The notes beneath the pieces are model-generated. The model was given only the letters and a program-made list of their open reading frames with translations, did not search any database and had not been told where the DNA came from. DNA of 64,000 nt from Streptomyces sp. CB02058 (GTDB lineage Bacteria > Actinomycetota > Actinomycetes > Streptomycetales > Streptomycetaceae): the NCBI RefSeq assembly GCF_001905505.1, contig NZ_LIPG01000004.1, positions 924,943 to 988,942 of the forward strand, given 5' to 3'. A program made the position numbers and the translations under genes. Positions 59,541 through 64,000 of this stretch are shown piece after piece. Every line of letters starts with the position of its first letter. Position 1 is the stretch's first letter.

Positions 59541-61127
59541 ATGTCCGGCACCGACGAGCACGCGCTCCATCACCGATTTCTGCGCGGCCTGGAGATATCC
59601 CCTGACGGCACGGCCCTTCGGCTCGGCACCGCCTTCGCACTCAGCTACCGCGAGGCCCATGACCTCGCCCTCACATGGGCCGGCGCCCTGTGCGCCGACG
59701 GCACCCCGCCCCGCGCGGTCGGAGTCCTGGCCGGCAAGACCGTACCGGCGTACGTCGGACTGCTCGCCGGGCTCTACACGGGCGCCACCGTGGTGCCGCT
59801 CAACCCCGATTTCCCCACGGAACGCACCCGCCGGATGCTCGAACTCTCCGGGGTCGAGGCGATCGTCGTGGACGAGGAGGGCGCGGCAGCACTGTCCAGG
59901 CTCCACGGCCCGGGCGCTTCCCCGTCCCCCCGCACCGCAGTACTCGCGGCCTCGGCCGACGGCACCGTCCTCACCGGCGCCGATGCGGTGACGCCCTGGC
60001 GGCAGATCACCGTGGACCCCGCGGCGGCACTGAGCGCCCCGCGGACGGTCGCCGCCGACGACACGGCCTACATGCTCTTCACCTCCGGCTCGACCGGCAA
60101 CCCCAAGGGGGTGCCCATCAGCCACGGCAGCACCCACCACTACTTCCAGCTGCTGGACGAGCGGTACGACTTCACGCCGCAGGACGTCTTCTCGCAGACC
60201 TTCGACCTCAACTTCGACTGTGCGATGTTCGATCTGTTCTGCGCCTGGGGCGCCGGGGCCACGGTCGCCACCATCCCCCCGCACAGCTACCGTCGGCTCC
60301 CCGACCACCTGCGCGAGGAGGGCGTCACGGTGTGGTTCTCCACGCCCAGCGCGATCTCCCTCGTCCGCCGCACGGGACAGCTGTCCCCGGACTCGCTGCC
60401 CACCCTGCGGTGGAGCTTCTTCGCGGGCGAGGCGCTGCACTGCAAGGACGCCGCCGACTGGCACGAGGCCGCCCCGGGCTCGCTTCTGGAGAACATCTAC
60501 GGCCCCACCGAGCTGACGATCACCATCACGGGCCACCGCTGGGACCCGGTGGCCTCGGCCGAGCACGGGGTCAACGGCCTGGTGCCCATCGGCGCGGTCC
60601 ATCCGGGACACGACCATCTGCTGCTCGCGGACGACGGGTCGCCCGCCGAGGACGAGGGCGAACTCTGCGTCACCGGACCACAGATGACCGTCGGTTATCT
60701 CGACCCAGCGGACGACGAGGGCCGCTTCCTGGAGCGCGACGGCCGCCGTTGGTACCGCACCGGAGACCGGGTACGCCGGTTGCCCGGCAGTGACGAACTG
60801 ATCTACCTCGGACGGCTCGACTCACAGATCCAGCTCCAGGGCTGGCGCGTGGAGCTGGCCGAGGTCGACCACGCCGTACGCTCCTGCCCCGGGGTGGAGG
60901 ACGCCCTCACGGTGGTGCAGCAGGTGGAGGGCGGCTCGGAGCTGGTGGTCTTCTACACCGGCACACGTACCTCTCCGGCGGTACTGGCACGGGTCCTGCG
61001 GGAGATCCTGCCGGCCGGAATGCTCCCGCGCCGGTACGAGCACCTCGGGGAGTTCCCCCTCAACTCCAACCGCAAGATCGACCGCAAGGCGCTCACCACA
61101 CGCGCCACGGCACTGTTCGGCGCCTGA
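59541..61127 (+). CDS. Amino-acid adenylating enzyme (VinM/DltA-like)
   Basis: A 528-residue stand-alone adenylation enzyme. Core motifs are A3 TSGSTGNPKG (181-190), A5 YGPTE (320-324), A7 YRTGDR (405-410), A10 with Lys-512 in NSNRKIDRKAL. Asp-226 (NFDCAMFDLF) sits where NRPS enzymes bind the amino group, so an amino acid, not a fatty acid, is the likely substrate. VinM-type enzymes add a protecting alanine to the beta-aminoacyl-ACP; VinN-type enzymes load the beta-amino acid itself. I favour VinM/DltA-like, but cannot decide without alignment. The start has AGGAGGAAGT upstream. Confidence 0.9.
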   Translation: MSGTDEHALHHRFLRGLEISPDGTALRLGTAFALSYREAHDLALTWAGALCADGTPPRAVGVLAGKTVPAYVGLLAGLYTGATVVPLNPDFPTERTRRMLELSGVEAIVVDEEGAAALSRLHGPGASPSPRTAVLAASADGTVLTGADAVTPWRQITVDPAAALSAPRTVAADDTAYMLFTSGSTGNPKGVPISHGSTHHYFQLLDERYDFTPQDVFSQTFDLNFDCAMFDLFCAWGAGATVATIPPHSYRRLPDHLREEGVTVWFSTPSAISLVRRTGQLSPDSLPTLRWSFFAGEALHCKDAADWHEAAPGSLLENIYGPTELTITITGHRWDPVASAEHGVNGLVPIGAVHPGHDHLLLADDGSPAEDEGELCVTGPQMTVGYLDPADDEGRFLERDGRRWYRTGDRVRRLPGSDELIYLGRLDSQIQLQGWRVELAEVDHAVRSCPGVEDALTVVQQVEGGSELVVFYTGTRTSPAVLARVLREILPAGMLPRRYEHLGEFPLNSNRKIDRKALTTRATALFGA

Positions 61128-61141
61128 CGGCACGACAGTCC

Positions 61142-61191
61142 GGAGTACGGGAAGGGGGGCCGCCGATCTGCGGCCCCCCTTCCCGTACTCC
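61142..61191. terminator. Very strong bidirectional terminator hairpin
   Basis: A perfect inverted repeat with 22-base arms (61142-61163 and 61170-61191; begins GGAGTACGGGAAGG) and a six-base loop, between the convergent adenylation and peptidase genes. Confidence 0.9.
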
Positions 61192-61206
61192 TCTGCCGGC
61201 CCGTCG

Positions 61207-62121
61207 TCAGCGCCCCTCGCGCAGGTAGCCGAGCATCACCTCGACGAACCGTTCGGGCTCCTCGAGGTGCGGCAGGTGGCTGGAGTCCTCGAAGATCTCC
61301 CACCGCGCCTGGGGGATCAGCTCCTCGTACGGCCGCACCGTGACGGGCGTCGCCTCGTCGTGGCGGCCGGAGAGCACGAGGGTCGGGACCTCGATGTCGG
61401 CGAGGCGGTCCTCCACGCCCCAGTCACGCAGGGTTCCGATGACGTGGAACTCGCTCGGCCCGTTCATCGTGAAGTAGACCGTGGGGTCGTTGTACACCTC
61501 GTAGAACGAGGCCTGGTAGTCCCGCGGCCACGGCTTGATCCGGCAGACGTGGCGGTCGTAGAACGGGCCCATGGCCTCGTAGTACTCGTTGGTCCCGGTG
61601 GTACCCGCCGCCTCGTGGCGCAGCAGCGTCTCGTTGACGCCGGGCGGCAGCTGGGCCCGCAGCACCTCCATCTCCTGGAGCCACAACGGGTAGGAGGCCG
61701 GCGCGTTGGCGATGACGAGCCCACGCAGCCCGGCGGGCTTGCGGGCAGCGTGCTCGGCCACCAGCAGTCCGCCCCAGGACTGGCCGAAGAGGACGTAGTT
61801 GTCGGCGATGCCCAGCGCGCCGAGCAGATTGTCCAGCTCCGCGAGAAAGAGGTCGACGGTCCAGAAGTCCGCTCCTCGGTCCGGCAGATGGGTGGAGCCG
61901 CCGTTGCCCAGCTGGTCGTAGTGGACGACGGGCCAGCCGTGGTCGGCGAACACCGCCATGTTCTGCAGGTAGTCATGGGTACTGCCCGGACCGCCGTGCA
62001 CCACGACGATCGCGGGCTTGTCCGAGGTCACGTCCCCCGTGATGCGGTACCAGGTCCGGTACTCGCCGAACGGCACAGTGCCCTTGGTCACGGCCCGCTG
62101 GGACCCGGCGGCCACACTCAT
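61207..62121 (-). CDS. Proline-iminopeptidase-like hydrolase (VinJ-like)
   Basis: A 304-residue alpha/beta hydrolase of the proline iminopeptidase group: HGGPG (42-46), nucleophile Ser-115 in FGQSWGGLL, Asp-255 in SGRHDEATP and His-282 in SSHLPHLE. In vicenistatin biosynthesis VinJ of this family cuts off the alanyl cap from the finished chain so that the beta-amine can attack and close the lactam. Its place next to an adenylating enzyme, ACP and acyltransferase supports that role here. It lies downstream of the PKS gene on the same strand. Confidence 0.92.
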   Translation of the reverse strand: MSVAAGSQRAVTKGTVPFGEYRTWYRITGDVTSDKPAIVVVHGGPGSTHDYLQNMAVFADHGWPVVHYDQLGNGGSTHLPDRGADFWTVDLFLAELDNLLGALGIADNYVLFGQSWGGLLVAEHAARKPAGLRGLVIANAPASYPLWLQEMEVLRAQLPPGVNETLLRHEAAGTTGTNEYYEAMGPFYDRHVCRIKPWPRDYQASFYEVYNDPTVYFTMNGPSEFHVIGTLRDWGVEDRLADIEVPTLVLSGRHDEATPVTVRPYEELIPQARWEIFEDSSHLPHLEEPERFVEVMLGYLREGR

Positions 62122-62288
62122 GTTCGATCACCTTTCGTCGGTCGCTCGGTCGAATTGCTCATGGATCGGTCGGGGAGAGCGAGCGAGGGAACAGTTCGGC
62201 TGCCGCACGCTCGCCTGCGGCCGGAGCGGCGCCCGGGCGCCGTGACCACGGTGGCTCCCGCGGTCACGGCGCTCAGGCCCGGAGTACG

Positions 62289-64000
62289 TCAGTCCAGCGT
62301 GCCGATCCAGTCCTCGATCGCCCGCGCGCAGTCCGCGGCGCCCTCTTCCAGCATGGTGAAGTGGTTCGCGCCCACTCCTCGTACCGTCTGGGTCGCGTTC
62401 CAGGGCGCGGCCTGCCAGGCGTCGCCCGGCCCGTCCGTGTCCGCACCGGGAAACGGCCTCGCACATTGCAGGAAGAGCACCGGGGCACGCAGCCCTTCCA
62501 GGGGGAACGAGCCGAGCATGGTGCTGTAGCGGCCCATGGAGGACAGCCGAGCACTGTCGAAGCCGTCGAACGTCTGCTCCATCTCCAGCATGGTCTCCAG
62601 CAGGCCGTCGAGCAGCGCGTTGGAGACGTCGGGCAGATAGGAGTCCATGAGGACGACGCCGGCAGGACGCAGGCCGCGCTCTTCGAGATGCATGGCGGCG
62701 GCGTGAGCGAGGATGCCACCCGCCGAGTAGCCGGCCAGCACGAACCGTTCGCCCCCCGCGGCCTCGAGGGCGGCCTCCGCCAGTACCTCGGCGGCGGCGT
62801 CGTTCGTGGCAGGCAGGCTGTCACCGCGCACGAAGCCGGGCAATGGAATGCCCGCCACCCCGCGCACGCCCTTGAAGTGGTTGGCGATGTGCGCGTGCTG
62901 ATAGACCCCGCTGGTAGCCATGGGTGTACTCAGGCAGATCAGCCGCGTACGTCCGGCGGGCCCCTCCATCAGCCGGACAGGGACCGGGAGGGCCGGTATG
63001 TCAGAGGCCGAGGTGAAGGCGGGCCGCGTCTCCGCGACCGCGTTCAGCATGGTCATCGCCTTCTGGAGCGGGCCGTTCTGAATTGCCTCGCGGAACAGCT
63101 GGCTGAGAGTGTCCGCCGCCGCGCCGGACGGGCGTCCCGTGCCCGTCACCGCCTCCGGCGTACCGTCGGCGGACGCTGCGCCGGAGACCGGACCGGCCTC
63201 GGAGATCTCGTCCAGGAGGAAGCGGGCGAGCGCCGCAGCGCTCTTGTGGTCGAAGACCACCATCGACGGCAGCCGCAGCCCTGTCGCCTCGCTGAGCGCG
63301 GACCGCAGCTCCATGGCCATGAGTGAGTCGAAGCCCAGCTCCAGGAAGTCACGTTCGGGATCGAGGCCCCCGGCTTCCTGGTACCCGAGCAGGCCGGCGG
63401 CGAGTCCGGTCACCAGCTCCTGGAGCAGTTCGTGCTGCCCCTCCGCGTCCAGCACATCGAGCTTCCGGCGCAGGGCGCCAGGATCGGCCTTGCCCGCGGC
63501 GGAACGTCGCCGGGTCGGCGGGGCCAGGGCGTGAAGAAGCTCGGGGAGGTTGTCGGCGGTGCGTCGGAGGGTGGGCAGGTCGAGCTGGATCGGGACGAGA
63601 GCCGGATCATCCAGACCCATCGCCGTATCGAAAAGCTCCAGACCACGCTCGACCGACAACCCCTCGATACCGACCTGCCTCATCCGCCGCAGATCAGCCT
63701 CCGACAACTCACCCCCCATCCCATCCCCCGCAGACCACAACCCCCACGCCAGAGCCTTGCCCGCCAACCCCGAAGCACGACGATGAGCCGCAAGAGCATC
63801 CAGGAACGTATTCGCCGCCGCATAATTCGCCTGCCCCGCATTCCCCAGCACACCAGCAGCCGAAGAGAACAACACGAACGCCGACAGATCCATCCCCGCC
63901 GTCAACTCATGCAAATACCACGCCGCATCCACCTTCGGCGCGAACACCCCGTCCAAACGCTCCGGAGACATCGCACCGATCACCCCGTCATCCAGCACAC
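62289..64000 (-). CDS. Type I polyketide synthase, C-terminal end (KR - ACP - TE), partial
   Basis: The last 569 codons of a modular PKS whose 5' part lies beyond 64000. In order: the C-terminal part of a ketoreductase (FVLFSSAAGVLGNAGQANYAAANTFLDALA, with the catalytic Ser and Tyr), an ACP with the phosphopantetheine Ser in ELGFDSLMAMELRSAL, a long linker, and a thioesterase with GYSAGGILAHAAAMHLEE, MDSYLPD and ANHFTMLEE giving the Ser-Asp-His triad. The TE marks the final module, which releases the chain, here probably as a macrolactam. Base use changes near 63640: the KR part is strikingly C-rich and G-poor on the plus strand. Confidence 0.97.
   Translation of the reverse strand, partial: VLDDGVIGAMSPERLDGVFAPKVDAAWYLHELTAGMDLSAFVLFSSAAGVLGNAGQANYAAANTFLDALAAHRRASGLAGKALAWGLWSAGDGMGGELSEADLRRMRQVGIEGLSVERGLELFDTAMGLDDPALVPIQLDLPTLRRTADNLPELLHALAPPTRRRSAAGKADPGALRRKLDVLDAEGQHELLQELVTGLAAGLLGYQEAGGLDPERDFLELGFDSLMAMELRSALSEATGLRLPSMVVFDHKSAAALARFLLDEISEAGPVSGAASADGTPEAVTGTGRPSGAAADTLSQLFREAIQNGPLQKAMTMLNAVAETRPAFTSASDIPALPVPVRLMEGPAGRTRLICLSTPMATSGVYQHAHIANHFKGVRGVAGIPLPGFVRGDSLPATNDAAAEVLAEAALEAAGGERFVLAGYSAGGILAHAAAMHLEERGLRPAGVVLMDSYLPDVSNALLDGLLETMLEMEQTFDGFDSARLSSMGRYSTMLGSFPLEGLRAPVLFLQCARPFPGADTDGPGDAWQAAPWNATQTVRGVGANHFTMLEEGAADCARAIEDWIGTLD

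Overview
The window is about 72 percent GC, with coding strands strongly biased to G or C in the third codon position. Its gene set (SbcCD, a divergent third EF-Tu, large LuxR-type regulators, a type I polyketide synthase, a TTA codon in a pathway regulator) is that of a Streptomyces or a close relative. I see no tRNA, rRNA or CRISPR array.

Left and middle part (1-41113): chromosomal housekeeping and metabolism, much of it in an order I recall from other Streptomyces chromosomes. It starts with a trans-sulfuration enzyme (cut by the window edge) divergent from an Lrp/AsnC regulator. Then follow a DUF885 hydrolase, the sbcD-sbcC repair operon, a YigZ/IMPACT protein, a CoA-binding protein, an AAC(3)-like acetyltransferase and a YbaK-like tRNA deacylase. 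Next come an XRE-cupin regulator divergent from a DMT exporter, two left-handed beta-helix proteins, DedA, a hotdog thioesterase, a secreted-domain membrane protein, an MFS exporter and a patatin plus spermidine-synthase-like pair. After these are tuf3 with an unusual leader, thpR, a TVP38 protein, uppP, a secreted GDSL esterase, a fused nitrate reductase-flavoprotein reductase, a universal stress protein and lnt. The block ends with a monooxygenase/TetR pair around two palindromic operators, a DinB protein, ung, a peptide-binding lipoprotein, two SDR enzymes and an uncharacterised DUF3037-HipA-like kinase pair.

Accessory part (41114-49424): directly upstream of the HipA-like gene lies a scar with the 3' end of a tyrosine recombinase and the 3' end of a TetR regulator. 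It is followed by an MmpL-type exporter with a small membrane protein, divergent from a two-component system across a long inverted repeat. An MFS exporter divergent from its probable LysR regulator comes next.

Biosynthetic part (49425-64000, open on the right): a DHA2 drug exporter, a 941-residue LAL-type regulator with a TTA codon, a type II thioesterase, a discrete ketosynthase, an acyltransferase, an acyl carrier protein and an amino-acid-adenylating enzyme. A proline-iminopeptidase-like hydrolase and the last module (KR-ACP-TE) of a type I PKS complete it. The adenylating enzyme, carrier protein, acyltransferase and peptidase match the VinM/VinL/VinK/VinJ logic, in which a beta-amino-acid starter is loaded, capped with alanine, handed to a PKS and uncapped before macrolactam closure. 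The most likely product is therefore a beta-amino-acid-primed macrolactam, with most of the PKS outside the window. The discrete ketosynthase is not part of that known logic and is the best candidate for something new.
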